Of a DNA stretch of 64,000 nucleotides, positions 34,961-44,781 are shown in pieces. Within the stretch, counting starts at the first letter, position 1, and each line of letters opens with the position of its first letter. The DNA is from Pseudomonas sp. WS 5079 (GTDB lineage: Bacteria; Pseudomonadota; Gammaproteobacteria; Pseudomonadales; Pseudomonadaceae). Location of the stretch: positions 109,377 through 173,376 of the forward strand of contig NZ_JAAQWN010000012.1 in the NCBI RefSeq assembly GCF_012985465.1, in the 5' to 3' direction. Position numbers and translations under genes: made by a program. The notes below the pieces were generated by a model. It did not search any database. It worked only from the letters and a program-made list of their open reading frames with translations, and was not told the DNA's origin.

Positions 34961-36307
34961 ATGAATCAGCCTTCGCCTTCTGTTGGTACGTGTCTGGACG
35001 TGCAGTCCTTTATCAATGCGCAACCGCTGTCCCGCTATCAATGGCGGGTGGTGATCCTGTGTTTCCTGATTGTCTTTCTCGACGGCCTGGACACCGCGGC
35101 CATGGGCTTTATTGCGCCGGCGCTGTCCCAGGATTGGGGCATCGACCGTGCCAGCCTCGGCCCGGTGATGAGCGCCGCGTTGATCGGCATGGTGTTTGGT
35201 GCCCTGGGCTCCGGGCCCTTGGCCGACCGTTTCGGGCGCAAGGTGGTGCTGGTGGGCGCGGTGCTGGTGTTCGGCGCGTTCAGCCTGGCTTCGGCCTACA
35301 GCAGCAACGTTGATCAACTGCTGGTGTTGCGGTTCCTGACCGGCCTGGGCCTTGGCGCCGGTATGCCGAATGCGACGACCCTGCTGTCCGAATACACCCC
35401 GGAGCGTCACAAATCGTTGCTGGTGACCAGCATGTTCTGCGGCTTCAACCTGGGCATGGCCGGTGGCGGGTTTATCTCGGCCAAGCTGATCCCGATGTTC
35501 GGCTGGCACAGCCTGCTGCTGCTCGGCGGCATCCTGCCATTGATCCTGGTAGGCGTACTGGTGCTGTGGTTGCCGGAATCGGCGCGCTACCTGGTGGTGC
35601 GCAATCGTGGCACGGACAAGGTGCGCAAGGCCCTGGCACCCATCGATCCGGTCACCGTCGCCCAGGCCGCCAGCTTCAGTGTCCCGGAACAGAAAACCGT
35701 CAAGGCGCGCAATGTGTTCGCGGTGATCTTCTCCGGCACCTACAGCGCCGGCACCCTGTTGCTGTGGCTGACTTACTTCATGGGCCTGGTGATTGTGTAC
35801 CTGTTGACCAGTTGGTTGCCGACCCTGATGCGCGACAGCGGCGCCAGCATGGAACAGGCAGCGTTCATCGGAGCGCTGTTCCAGTTTGGTGGCGTGCTCA
35901 GCGCCGTGGGCGTGGGTTGGGCCATGGATCGGTTCAATCCGCACAAGGTCATCGGTACTTTCTACTTACTGGCGGGGGTGTTTGCCTACGCGGTGGGCCA
36001 GAGCCTGGGCAACATCACTCTCCTGGCCACCCTGGTGTTGATCGCCGGGATGTGTGTCAACGGCGCGCAATCGGCCATGCCTTCGCTGGCTGCGCGGTTT
36101 TACCCGACCCAGGGGCGGGCGACCGGGGTGTCCTGGATGCTGGGGATTGGGCGTTTTGGCGCGATCCTCGGCGCGTGGATGGGCGCCACGCTGTTGGGGT
36201 TGGGTTGGAATTTCGAGCAGGTACTGACGGCGTTGGTGATTCCCGCTGCATTGGCCACCACGGCGGTGCTGATCAAGGGCTTCGTCAGCCACGCCGACGC
36301 CACCTGA
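34961..36307 (+). CDS. pcaK: 4-Hydroxybenzoate/protocatechuate transporter
   Basis: A 448-residue 12-helix MFS permease of the aromatic acid:H+ symporter family, the same length as P. putida PcaK. DGLDTAAMGFIAPAL is the family motif in helix 1 and GSGPLADRFGRKVVLVG is the MFS signature. It imports 4-hydroxybenzoate and protocatechuate and contributes to chemotaxis in P. putida. The ATG at 34961 follows GGAAATAAAAATA; no CGATTATCG box was seen directly upstream, so read-through from pcaR is likely. Confidence 0.93.
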   Translation: MNQPSPSVGTCLDVQSFINAQPLSRYQWRVVILCFLIVFLDGLDTAAMGFIAPALSQDWGIDRASLGPVMSAALIGMVFGALGSGPLADRFGRKVVLVGAVLVFGAFSLASAYSSNVDQLLVLRFLTGLGLGAGMPNATTLLSEYTPERHKSLLVTSMFCGFNLGMAGGGFISAKLIPMFGWHSLLLLGGILPLILVGVLVLWLPESARYLVVRNRGTDKVRKALAPIDPVTVAQAASFSVPEQKTVKARNVFAVIFSGTYSAGTLLLWLTYFMGLVIVYLLTSWLPTLMRDSGASMEQAAFIGALFQFGGVLSAVGVGWAMDRFNPHKVIGTFYLLAGVFAYAVGQSLGNITLLATLVLIAGMCVNGAQSAMPSLAARFYPTQGRATGVSWMLGIGRFGAILGAWMGATLLGLGWNFEQVLTALVIPAALATTAVLIKGFVSHADAT

Positions 36308-36399
36308 TGTAGGAGCCGGCTTGCCGGCGATGAGGCCTTGGAGCCTTGGAGCCTTGCAGTGATTTCAGGATCGCCATCGCCGGCAAGCCGGCTCCTACA
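36308..36399. repeat. REP inverted pair (REPIN) with tandem spacer
   Basis: Arms TGTAGGAGCCGGCTTGCCGG plus CGA and its exact reverse complement. The loop contains three copies of the 9-base direct repeat CCTTGGAG-type sequence (36334-36358). It follows the pcaK stop and may end that transcript. Confidence 0.9.
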
Positions 36400-36435
36400 G
36401 GGATTTGAGGTGATTGATAGCCAGGCAACAATCTG

Positions 36436-36467
36436 TTCGATTATCGAACGGTTAGTCGATTATCGGA
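36436..36467 (+). promoter_or_regulatory. Probable PcaR boxes upstream of pcaIJF
   Basis: Two direct copies of CGATTATCG (36438-36446 and 36457-36465), 19 bases apart, about two helical turns. The first lies in the palindrome TTCGATTATCGAA. The copies are spaced exactly as the two half-sites before pcaR. They lie about 90 bases before pcaI. Confidence 0.75.
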
Positions 36468-36555
36468 TTGTTTGGCCCCTGACCCCGGCTTACTCTTCAA
36501 GCACTTCGGCGCTGCCTCCAGCGCCTTTTTCGACCTACATCGGGAGCCCAACCCC

Positions 36556-37413
36556 ATGGCTGAAATCCTTTCGCTGGCTGATGCGGTAAAGCAGTTCGTC
36601 AATGATGGCGACACCGTCGCGCTCGAAGGCTTTACCCACCTGATCCCTACAGCGGCAGGTCATGAAATCATTCGTCAGGGCAAGAAAGACCTGACGCTGG
36701 TACGCATGACGCCCGACCTGATCTACGACCAACTGATCGGGGCCGGCTGTGCGCGCAAGTTGATTTTCTCCTGGGGCGGCAACCCTGGCGTAGGGTCCCT
36801 GCACCGCCTGCGGGACGCGGTCGAGAAGCAATGGCCGCAACCGTTGGAGATCGAAGAGCACAGCCATGCGGACCTGGCCAACGCCTATGTGGCCGGCGCA
36901 TCCGGCCTGCCGTTCGCTGTGCTGCGGGCGTATGCCGGTTCCGACTTGCCCAAGGTCAACCCGCTGATCAAGACCGTGACCTGTCCCTTCACTGGCGAAG
37001 TGCTGGCGGCGGTGCCGTCGGTGCGCCCGGACATCACCGTGATCCATGCGCAAAAGGCCGACCGCAAGGGCAACGTGCTGTTGTGGGGGATCCTCGGGGT
37101 GCAGAAAGAGGCGGCATTGGCGGCCAAGCGTTGCATCGTCACCGTCGAAGAAATCGTCGATGACCTCAACGCCCCGATGAACGCCTGCGTGCTGCCGACC
37201 TGGGCCCTGACCGCGGTGTGCCATGTCCCGGGTGGCGCGCATCCGTCCTACGCCCACGGTTACACCGAGCGTGACAATCGCTTCTATCAAGCCTGGGACC
37301 CAATCGCTCGGGACCGTGGGACGTTTACCGCCTGGATCGATGAATACATCCATGGCACCGCTGACTTCAGTCAATTCCAGGCCAAGCTGGCGGCCGCGCA
37401 GGAGGCCAAGTAA
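36556..37413 (+). CDS. pcaI: 3-Oxoadipate CoA-transferase subunit A
   Basis: A 285-residue CoA-transferase alpha subunit. With PcaJ it moves CoA from succinyl-CoA to beta-ketoadipate, the penultimate step of the pathway. The family motif is GFTHLIPTAAGHEIIRQG; GGNPGVGSLHRLRDAVE and NVLLWGILGVQKE are also typical. The ATG is nine bases after GGAG. The frame is open further upstream, but that region holds the PcaR boxes. Confidence 0.95.
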   Translation: MAEILSLADAVKQFVNDGDTVALEGFTHLIPTAAGHEIIRQGKKDLTLVRMTPDLIYDQLIGAGCARKLIFSWGGNPGVGSLHRLRDAVEKQWPQPLEIEEHSHADLANAYVAGASGLPFAVLRAYAGSDLPKVNPLIKTVTCPFTGEVLAAVPSVRPDITVIHAQKADRKGNVLLWGILGVQKEAALAAKRCIVTVEEIVDDLNAPMNACVLPTWALTAVCHVPGGAHPSYAHGYTERDNRFYQAWDPIARDRGTFTAWIDEYIHGTADFSQFQAKLAAAQEAK

Positions 37414-38192
37414 TGACTTACTCGACCAATGAAATGATGACCGTCGCCGCCGCGCGCCGCCTGAAAAACGGCTCGGTATGCTTCGTCGGTATTGGCCTGC
37501 CGTCCAAGGCCGCCAACCTGGCACGCCTGACGTCTTCGCCGGATGTGGTGTTGATCTACGAGTCCGGTCCGATTGGCGCCAAGCCCTCGGTATTGCCGCT
37601 GTCCATTGGTGATGGCGAGTTGGCGGAAACCGCTGACACGGTAGTCCCCACCGGTGAGATTTTTCGCTACTGGCTGCAAGGCGGGCGCATCGACGTCGGG
37701 TTTCTCGGTGCGGCCCAGGTCGACCGCTTCGGCAATATCAACACCACCGTGGTCGGTGACTATCACCAGCCCAAGGTGCGCCTGCCGGGTGCCGGTGGCG
37801 CGCCGGAAATCGCCGGTTCTGCCAAGAGCGTGCTGATCATCCTCAAGCAGTCGTCCCGTTCGTTTGTCGACAAACTGGACTTCATCACCTCGGTCGGTCA
37901 TGGCGAAGGCGGCGATTCGCGCAAGCGCCTCGGCCTGCCGGGCGCAGGCCCCGTAGGAATCATTACCGACCTGTGCATCATGGAGCCGGAGGAGGGCACC
38001 CACGAATTCGTGGTCACCGCCCTGCATCCCGGCGTTACTCGCGAGCAAGTGGTCGCGGCCACTGGTTGGGCGATCCGCTTTGCCGACCAGCTCAGCATCA
38101 GCGCCGAACCCACCGACATCGAACTGAACGCCTTGCGCGACCTAGAAGCCCGTACGGCCGCCGCCCATGGCCAAACCCCAGGAGAAGCCTGA
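37413..38192 (+). CDS. pcaJ: 3-Oxoadipate CoA-transferase subunit B
   Basis: A 259-residue beta subunit. The catalytic Glu is E50 in LIYESGPIG. CFVGIGLPSKAANLAR and FLGAAQVDRFGNINTTVVGDY are family blocks. Its ATG overlaps the pcaI stop (TAATG), so the two subunits are translationally coupled. Confidence 0.95.
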   Translation: MTYSTNEMMTVAAARRLKNGSVCFVGIGLPSKAANLARLTSSPDVVLIYESGPIGAKPSVLPLSIGDGELAETADTVVPTGEIFRYWLQGGRIDVGFLGAAQVDRFGNINTTVVGDYHQPKVRLPGAGGAPEIAGSAKSVLIILKQSSRSFVDKLDFITSVGHGEGGDSRKRLGLPGAGPVGIITDLCIMEPEEGTHEFVVTALHPGVTREQVVAATGWAIRFADQLSISAEPTDIELNALRDLEARTAAAHGQTPGEA

Positions 38193-39394
38193 TGCGCGAC
38201 GTGTTTATCTGTGATGCCATCCGCACCCCCATCGGCCGCTTTGGCGGTGGCCTGTCCACGGTGCGCGCCGACGACCTGGCGGCCTTGCCGATCAAGGCAC
38301 TGATGGCGCGCAACCCGTCGGTAGACTGGACCGCGGTCGACGAAGTGTTCCTCGGCTGCGCCAACCAGGCCGGCGAAGACAACCGCAACGTGGCGCGCAT
38401 GGCCGCGCTGCTGGCCGGCCTGCCGCCGAGCATCCCTGGTGTCACGCTCAACCGTTTGTGCGCCTCGGGCATGGACGCCATCGGCACCGCCTTTCGCGCC
38501 ATCGCCAGTGGCGAAATGGAGTTGGCGATTGCCGGTGGCGTCGAATCGATGTCCCGGGCGCCGTTCGTAATGGGCAAGGCGGATGCGGCGTTCTCGCGCA
38601 ACATGAAGCTGGAAGACACCACCATCGGCTGGCGCTTTATCAACCCATTGATGAAGGCGCAGTACGGCGTGGATGCCATGCCGCAGACCGCTGACAACGT
38701 GGCGGATGACTACAGCGTCTCGCGCGCCGACCAGGACGCCTTTGCCTTGCGCAGCCAGCAGCGCACTGCCGCTGCCCAGGCCGCTGGCTTTTTTGCCGAA
38801 GAAATCGTACCGGTGCGGGTCGCCCATAAAAAAGGCGAGACCCTGGTGGAGCACGACGAACACCCGCGTGCCGACACCACCCTTGAAGCCCTGACCAAGC
38901 TCAAACCGGTCAACGGCCCGGACAAGACCGTCACTGCCGGCAACGCTTCCGGGGTCAACGACGGTGCGGCCGCCTTGATTTTGGCCAGTGCTGAAGCGGT
39001 GAAAAAACACGGCCTGACCGCCCGCGCCCGGGTGTTGGGCATGGCCAGTGCCGGGGTCGAACCCCGGGTGATGGGCATCGGCCCGGTGCCTGCGGTGCGC
39101 AAATTGGTGGAGCGCCTGGGCCTGGCGGTCAGCGACTTTGATGTGATCGAACTCAACGAAGCCTTCGCCAGCCAGGGCTTGGCGGTGCTGCGTGAACTGG
39201 GCCTGGCGGACGATGCGCCGCAGGTCAACCCGAACGGTGGCGCCATTGCCTTGGGCCACCCGTTGGGCATGAGCGGTGCGCGCCTGGTGTTGACCGCACT
39301 GCATCAACTGGAAAAAACCGGCGGCAGCAAAGGCCTGGCGACCATGTGTGTCGGCGTCGGCCAAGGCCTGGCGCTGGCGATCGAACGCGTTTGA
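38192..39394 (+). CDS. pcaF: Beta-ketoadipyl-CoA thiolase
   Basis: A 400-residue thiolase that cleaves beta-ketoadipyl-CoA to succinyl-CoA and acetyl-CoA, the final step. The active-site Cys is in LNRLCASGMDAIG. The C-terminal NPNGGAIALGHPLGMSGARL holds the conserved His and GVGQGLAL the end motif. The length fits. The ATG overlaps the pcaJ stop (TGATG). Confidence 0.97.
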   Translation: MRDVFICDAIRTPIGRFGGGLSTVRADDLAALPIKALMARNPSVDWTAVDEVFLGCANQAGEDNRNVARMAALLAGLPPSIPGVTLNRLCASGMDAIGTAFRAIASGEMELAIAGGVESMSRAPFVMGKADAAFSRNMKLEDTTIGWRFINPLMKAQYGVDAMPQTADNVADDYSVSRADQDAFALRSQQRTAAAQAAGFFAEEIVPVRVAHKKGETLVEHDEHPRADTTLEALTKLKPVNGPDKTVTAGNASGVNDGAAALILASAEAVKKHGLTARARVLGMASAGVEPRVMGIGPVPAVRKLVERLGLAVSDFDVIELNEAFASQGLAVLRELGLADDAPQVNPNGGAIALGHPLGMSGARLVLTALHQLEKTGGSKGLATMCVGVGQGLALAIERV

Positions 39395-39422
39395 GACCTA
39401 CAAGAATAAAGAGGATTGCTCC

Positions 39423-40127
<705 letters not shown>

Positions 40128-40128
40128 C

Positions 40129-40695
40129 ATGACCCTCAACGCAACCACGTCCCACACCGTCGGACCGTATTACCACATCGGCCTGACCTGGCTGAACCGC
40201 GAAGACCTGGCGAATGCGGGCACCCTTGGCGAGCGCGTGGCCATCACCGGGCAAGTGCTCGATGGCAATGGCGAGGTGGTCAACGATGCGATGCTGGAAG
40301 TCTGGCAGGCCAACGCTGCCGGCAAATATGACCACCCCGAGGATGACCAGGACAAAGCCCTGGACCCTAACTTCGAAGGCTTTGGCCGGGTGCCGGTGGA
40401 CGCGCAAGGGCGCTTTCGTTTCAGCACCATCAAGCCGGGCAGTGTGCCGGGCCTCAAGGGCACGACCCAGGCGCCGCATCTGGTGGTGCTGGTGTTTGCC
40501 CGTGGTTTGGTCAAGCATTTGCTGACGCGGATCTATTTCGACGGCGAGGCAGCCAATGGCGATGACCCGTTGCTGGCGTGTGTGCCGGCAGAGCGGCGCC
40601 GCACCTTGGTTGCCAAGGCGGATGCGTCGGGGGTGTATCAGTGGAATGTGATTCTTCAGGGCACCGATGAAGAAACGGTGTTTTTCGATTACTGA
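40129..40695 (+). CDS. pcaG: Protocatechuate 3,4-dioxygenase alpha subunit
   Basis: A 188-residue alpha subunit, homologous to PcaH (shared VWQANAAGKYDHPEDDQD and APHLVVLVFARGLVKHLLTRIYF). It lacks the full iron ligand set and forms part of the active-site pocket in the alpha-beta dimer. The start is one base after the pcaH stop. Confidence 0.97.
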   Translation: MTLNATTSHTVGPYYHIGLTWLNREDLANAGTLGERVAITGQVLDGNGEVVNDAMLEVWQANAAGKYDHPEDDQDKALDPNFEGFGRVPVDAQGRFRFSTIKPGSVPGLKGTTQAPHLVVLVFARGLVKHLLTRIYFDGEAANGDDPLLACVPAERRRTLVAKADASGVYQWNVILQGTDEETVFFDY

Positions 40696-40712
40696 GTTGG
40701 CTGCAAGGGCGC

Positions 40713-40778
40713 CATCGCGGGCAAGCCCGCTCCCACAGTGGAATGCGTTCACCTGTGGGAGCTGGCTTGCCTGCGATA
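40713..40778. repeat. REP inverted pair (mixed subtypes)
   Basis: A CATCGCGGGCAAGCCCGCTC unit faces a GAGCTGGCTTGCCTGCGAT unit, so a GCGGGCAAGC-type unit is paired with a GCAGGCAAGC-type unit. It lies between pcaG and pcaT. Confidence 0.85.
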
Positions 40779-40878
40779 GGGCCGGCACAGGCAACTGCTA
40801 TCCAAAGGTCTGCTTGCGGAACGAGGTTGTTGCAAAGTATGTCTAGACTCTAACCCGTTCCCCACGAGTGAAAACAAC

Positions 40879-42174
40879 ATGACAACCAATACCAGTCACT
40901 ACACCGGAGAAGAACGCAGCAAACGGATTTTTGCGATTGTCGGGGCCTCTTCCGGCAACCTCGTCGAATGGTTCGACTTCTACGTCTACGCCTTCTGCGC
41001 CATCTACTTCGCCCCGGCGTTTTTCCCCTCCGACGACCCCACGGTGCAACTGCTCAACACCGCTGGCGTGTTCGCCGCAGGCTTTTTGATGCGCCCCATC
41101 GGCGGCTGGCTGTTTGGCCGGGTCGCCGACAAGCATGGGCGCAAGAATTCGATGATGATCTCGGTGCTGATGATGTGTGCCGGCTCCCTGGTCATCGCCT
41201 TTCTGCCCACCTACAAGGACATCGGCGCCTGGGCCCCGGCCCTGCTGCTGATGGCGCGACTGTTCCAGGGCCTGTCGGTGGGCGGCGAGTACGGCACCAC
41301 GGCAACCTACATGAGCGAAGTCGCGCTCAAGGGCCAGCGCGGCTTCTTTGCCTCGTTCCAGTACGTGACCTTGATCGGCGGGCAACTGCTGGCGGTGTCG
41401 GTGGTGGTGATCCTGCAACAACTGCTCACCGAAGACGAACTGCGGGCCTGGGGCTGGCGCATTCCGTTTGTGATCGGGGCCGTGGCGGCGGTGATTTCGC
41501 TGCTGCTGCGCCGCTCCCTGAAAGAAACCACCAGCAAGGAAATGCGTGAAAACAAGGACGCCGGCAGCATTGCCGCGCTGTTTCGCGATCACAAGGCGGC
41601 GTTTATCACCGTGCTCGGCTACACCGCTGGCGGCTCGCTGATTTTCTACACCTTTACCACCTACATGCAGAAGTACCTGGTGAACACCGCTGGCATGCAC
41701 GCCAAGACCGCCAGCTACATCATGACCGGCGCGCTGTTCCTCTACATGTGTATGCAGCCGCTGTTCGGCATGCTCTCGGACAAGATCGGCCGCCGTAACT
41801 CGATGCTCTGGTTCGGCGCCCTCGGCACCCTGTGCACGGTGCCGATCCTGCTGACCCTGAAAACCGTGACCAGCCCGTTCCTGGCCTTTGTGCTGATTAC
41901 CCTGGCGCTGGCGATTGTGAGTTTCTACACCTCCATCAGCGGCCTGGTAAAAGCGGAAATGTTCCCGCCACAAGTGCGCGCCCTCGGTGTGGGCCTGGCC
42001 TATGCGGTGGCCAACGCGATCTTCGGTGGTTCGGCGGAATACGTGGCCCTGGGCCTGAAATCCATCGGCCTGGAAAACACCTTTTACTGGTACGTGACCG
42101 GCATGATGGCCATCGCGTTCCTGTTCAGCCTGCGCCTGCCGAAACAGGCGGAGTACCTGCACCACGATCTGTAA
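40879..42174 (+). CDS. pcaT: Dicarboxylate MFS transporter
   Basis: A 431-residue 12-helix permease of the metabolite:H+ symporter family (close to KgtP). SGNLVEWFDFYVYAF is the family motif in helix 1, GRVADKHGRKNSMMISV the MFS signature and LFQGLSVGGEYG a helix-4 motif. In P. putida PcaT takes up beta-ketoadipate and related dicarboxylates. It starts the second half of the cluster (pcaTBDC), whose genes follow within 11 bases of each other. Confidence 0.9.
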   Translation: MTTNTSHYTGEERSKRIFAIVGASSGNLVEWFDFYVYAFCAIYFAPAFFPSDDPTVQLLNTAGVFAAGFLMRPIGGWLFGRVADKHGRKNSMMISVLMMCAGSLVIAFLPTYKDIGAWAPALLLMARLFQGLSVGGEYGTTATYMSEVALKGQRGFFASFQYVTLIGGQLLAVSVVVILQQLLTEDELRAWGWRIPFVIGAVAAVISLLLRRSLKETTSKEMRENKDAGSIAALFRDHKAAFITVLGYTAGGSLIFYTFTTYMQKYLVNTAGMHAKTASYIMTGALFLYMCMQPLFGMLSDKIGRRNSMLWFGALGTLCTVPILLTLKTVTSPFLAFVLITLALAIVSFYTSISGLVKAEMFPPQVRALGVGLAYAVANAIFGGSAEYVALGLKSIGLENTFYWYVTGMMAIAFLFSLRLPKQAEYLHHDL

Positions 42175-42184
42175 GGGATGAGTT

Positions 42185-43549
42185 ATGACACTGCGCACGA
42201 GCAACCAATTGTTCGACGCTTACTTCACCGCCGACAGCATGGCCGAGGTGTTCTGTGACCAGGGACGCTTGCAGGGCATGCTGGATTTCGAAGCCGGATT
42301 GGCCCGGGCGCAGGCCGGGGTCGGGTTGATTCCTCAGGCCGCCGTGGCGCCGATTGCCCAGGCGTGCCTGGCCTCGTTGTACGACGTGGACGCCCTCGGC
42401 GCGGCGATTGCCACGGCGGGCAATTCGGCGATCCCGCTGGTCAAGGCCCTGGGCAAGTTGATTGCCAGTGAAGACGCTGGCGCCGAGCGCTATGTGCATC
42501 TGGGCGCCACCAGCCAGGACGTGATGGACACTGGCCTGGTCCTGCAACTGCGGCGGGCGCTGGAGCTGCTCGATACGGACCTGGCCCGCCTGGGCACGGT
42601 GCTCGCGGCCCAGGCGCAGCGCTATGCCGATGTGCCATTGGCCGGGCGCACCTGGTTGCAGCACGCAACGCCGGTCACCCTGGGGATGAAAATCGCCGGT
42701 TGGCTGGGGGCGGTGACACGCAATCGCCAACGGCTGCTGGAGTTGAAGCCGCGCTTGCTGGTCCTGCAGTTTGGTGGCGCATCCGGCACCTTGGCTGCAC
42801 TGGGCGAACACGCCATGCCGGTGGCGCAAGCCCTGGCGGCAGAGTTGCAACTGACGCTGCCCGAGCAACCCTGGCACACCCAGCGTGACCGTTTGGTGGA
42901 ATTTGCCGCCGTGCTGGGCCTGATCGCCGGCAGCCTGGGCAAGCTCGGGCGGGATATCAGCCTGTTGATGCAGACCGAAGCGGGGGAAGTGTTCGAACCT
43001 TCGGCGCCGGGCAAGGGCGGCTCCTCGACCATGCCGCACAAGCGCAACCCGGTTGGCGCGGCGGTGTTGATCAGCGCTGCCACGCGTGTGCCGGGCCTGG
43101 TGGCGACGATGTTCAGCGCCATGCCCCAGGAGCACGAGCGCAGCCTGGGCCTGTGGCATGCCGAATGGGAAACCCTGCCCGAGATCTGCCGCCTGGTGTC
43201 CGGGGCGTTGCATCAGGCGCTGCTGCTGGGCGAAGGCCTGGAAGTCGATGCGCAGCGCATGGCGCGCAATCTCGACCTGACCCAGGGCCTGGTGCTGGCC
43301 GAAGCCGTAAGCATCGTCTTGGCCCAGCGTTTGGGCCGTGAAACCGCCCATCACTTGCTGCAACAGTGCTGTAAACGCGCGGTCGCCGAACAGCGCCATT
43401 TGCGCGCAGTGTTGGCCGATGAGCCGCAAGTCACCGCCGAGCTGTCGGCGCTGGAATTGGATCGCCTGCTGGACCCGGCGCATTACCTGGGCCTGGCACA
43501 GACCTGGGTCAGCCGCGCCGTGGCCGAGCACTTTGCATTGTCTGCCTGA
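42185..43549 (+). CDS. pcaB: 3-Carboxy-cis,cis-muconate cycloisomerase
   Basis: A 454-residue fumarase/argininosuccinate-lyase superfamily enzyme that lactonises beta-carboxymuconate. The superfamily signature is GKGGSSTMPHKRNPVG; HLGATSQDVMDTG is the second conserved region and LAGRTWLQHATPVT the third. The length matches family members (about 450). Confidence 0.96.
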   Translation: MTLRTSNQLFDAYFTADSMAEVFCDQGRLQGMLDFEAGLARAQAGVGLIPQAAVAPIAQACLASLYDVDALGAAIATAGNSAIPLVKALGKLIASEDAGAERYVHLGATSQDVMDTGLVLQLRRALELLDTDLARLGTVLAAQAQRYADVPLAGRTWLQHATPVTLGMKIAGWLGAVTRNRQRLLELKPRLLVLQFGGASGTLAALGEHAMPVAQALAAELQLTLPEQPWHTQRDRLVEFAAVLGLIAGSLGKLGRDISLLMQTEAGEVFEPSAPGKGGSSTMPHKRNPVGAAVLISAATRVPGLVATMFSAMPQEHERSLGLWHAEWETLPEICRLVSGALHQALLLGEGLEVDAQRMARNLDLTQGLVLAEAVSIVLAQRLGRETAHHLLQQCCKRAVAEQRHLRAVLADEPQVTAELSALELDRLLDPAHYLGLAQTWVSRAVAEHFALSA

Positions 43550-43559
43550 GGAGACTGCT

Positions 43560-44351
43560 GTGGGATTTGTACGACTCGCCGATGGCGAACTGAACTACCA
43601 ACTGGAAGGCCCTGAAGGCGCACCGGTGCTGGTGCTGTCCAACTCATTGGGCACCGACCTGCAGATGTGGGATACCCAGATGCCGGCCTTCACCGAGCAT
43701 TTTCGGGTGCTGCGCCTGGACACCCGTGGCCACGGCAAATCCCTGGTCACCGAGGGCCCCTACAGCATTGAACAACTGGGCCGTGACGTGCTGGCGTTGC
43801 TGGACGCCCTGGATATCCAGCGTGCGCATTTCTGTGGCCTGTCCATGGGCGGGTTGATTGGCCAGTGGCTGGGCATCAACGCCGGTGAGCGCTTGCTCAA
43901 GCTGGTGCTGTGCAATACGGCGGCCAGGATCGGCACCCCTGAAATCTGGAACCCGCGGATCGACATGGTCCTGCGCGATGGCCAGGCGGCAATGGTGGGC
44001 TTGCGTGATGCATCGATTGCCCGCTGGTTCACTGCCGATTTTGCCCAGGCTCATCCCGACCAGGCCAAGCGCATCACCGACATGCTCGCGGCCACATCGC
44101 CCCAGGGCTATGCCGCCAACTGTGGCGCGGTGCGCGATGCGGATCTGCGCGAGCAACTGGCGTCCATCAAGGTGCCGACGTTGGTGATTGCCGGCACTGA
44201 AGATGCCGTCACACCCCCGGCGGGCGGGCACTTTATCCAGGCGCGTGTAGCGGGCGCCGAATACGCCGAGTTCTACGCGGCGCATCTGTCCAACGTACAA
44301 GCCGGGGCTGCGTTCAGCGACCGGGTACTAACCTTCCTGCTGGATCGCTGA
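43560..44351 (+). CDS. pcaD: 3-Oxoadipate enol-lactonase
   Basis: A 263-residue alpha/beta hydrolase that hydrolyses beta-ketoadipate enol-lactone. The nucleophile Ser is in CGLSMGGLIGQW, the acid in AGTEDAVTPP and the His in AAHLSNVQ. It starts at GTG (43560), ten bases after GAGGAG and the pcaB stop. Upstream ATGs would run into pcaB. Confidence 0.95.
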   Translation: MGFVRLADGELNYQLEGPEGAPVLVLSNSLGTDLQMWDTQMPAFTEHFRVLRLDTRGHGKSLVTEGPYSIEQLGRDVLALLDALDIQRAHFCGLSMGGLIGQWLGINAGERLLKLVLCNTAARIGTPEIWNPRIDMVLRDGQAAMVGLRDASIARWFTADFAQAHPDQAKRITDMLAATSPQGYAANCGAVRDADLREQLASIKVPTLVIAGTEDAVTPPAGGHFIQARVAGAEYAEFYAAHLSNVQAGAAFSDRVLTFLLDR

Positions 44352-44361
44352 GGGCGTTTTT

Positions 44362-44754
44362 GTGGACGAGAAACAACGTTATGCCGAGGGGCTCGAGGTG
44401 CGGCGTGCAGTGCTGGGCGATGCCCATGTCGATCGCAGTCTCAATGCCCTGACCGAGTTCAACAGCGAGTTCCAGGAAATGATCACCCGTCATGCCTGGG
44501 GCGATATCTGGACCCGCCCGGGCTTGCCCAGGCATACCCGCAGCTTGATCACCATCGCCATGCTGATCGGTATGAACCGCAGCGAAGAGCTGAAATTGCA
44601 CCTGCGCGCCGCCGCCAGCAATGGCGTGACCCGCGCCGAGATCAAGGAAGTGCTGATGCAAAGTGCGATCTACTGCGGGATCCCGGCGGCCAATGCGACG
44701 TTTCACCTGGCAGAGTCGGTGTGGGACGAGTTGGGGGTGGAGTCGCGGGACTGA
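44362..44754 (+). CDS. pcaC: 4-Carboxymuconolactone decarboxylase
   Basis: A 130-residue AhpD-like enzyme that converts gamma-carboxymuconolactone to beta-ketoadipate enol-lactone. The sequence is typical from start to end (YAEGLEVRRAVLGDAHVDRS, EFQEMITRHAWGDIWTRPGL, GMNRSEELKLHLRAA). It begins with GTG. Here PcaD and PcaC are separate proteins, not the PcaL fusion. Last gene of the cluster, 27 bases from the convergent island. Confidence 0.96.
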   Translation: MDEKQRYAEGLEVRRAVLGDAHVDRSLNALTEFNSEFQEMITRHAWGDIWTRPGLPRHTRSLITIAMLIGMNRSEELKLHLRAAASNGVTRAEIKEVLMQSAIYCGIPAANATFHLAESVWDELGVESRD

Positions 44755-44781
44755 CGACAATTTGCCCGCCCTTATGCCAAG

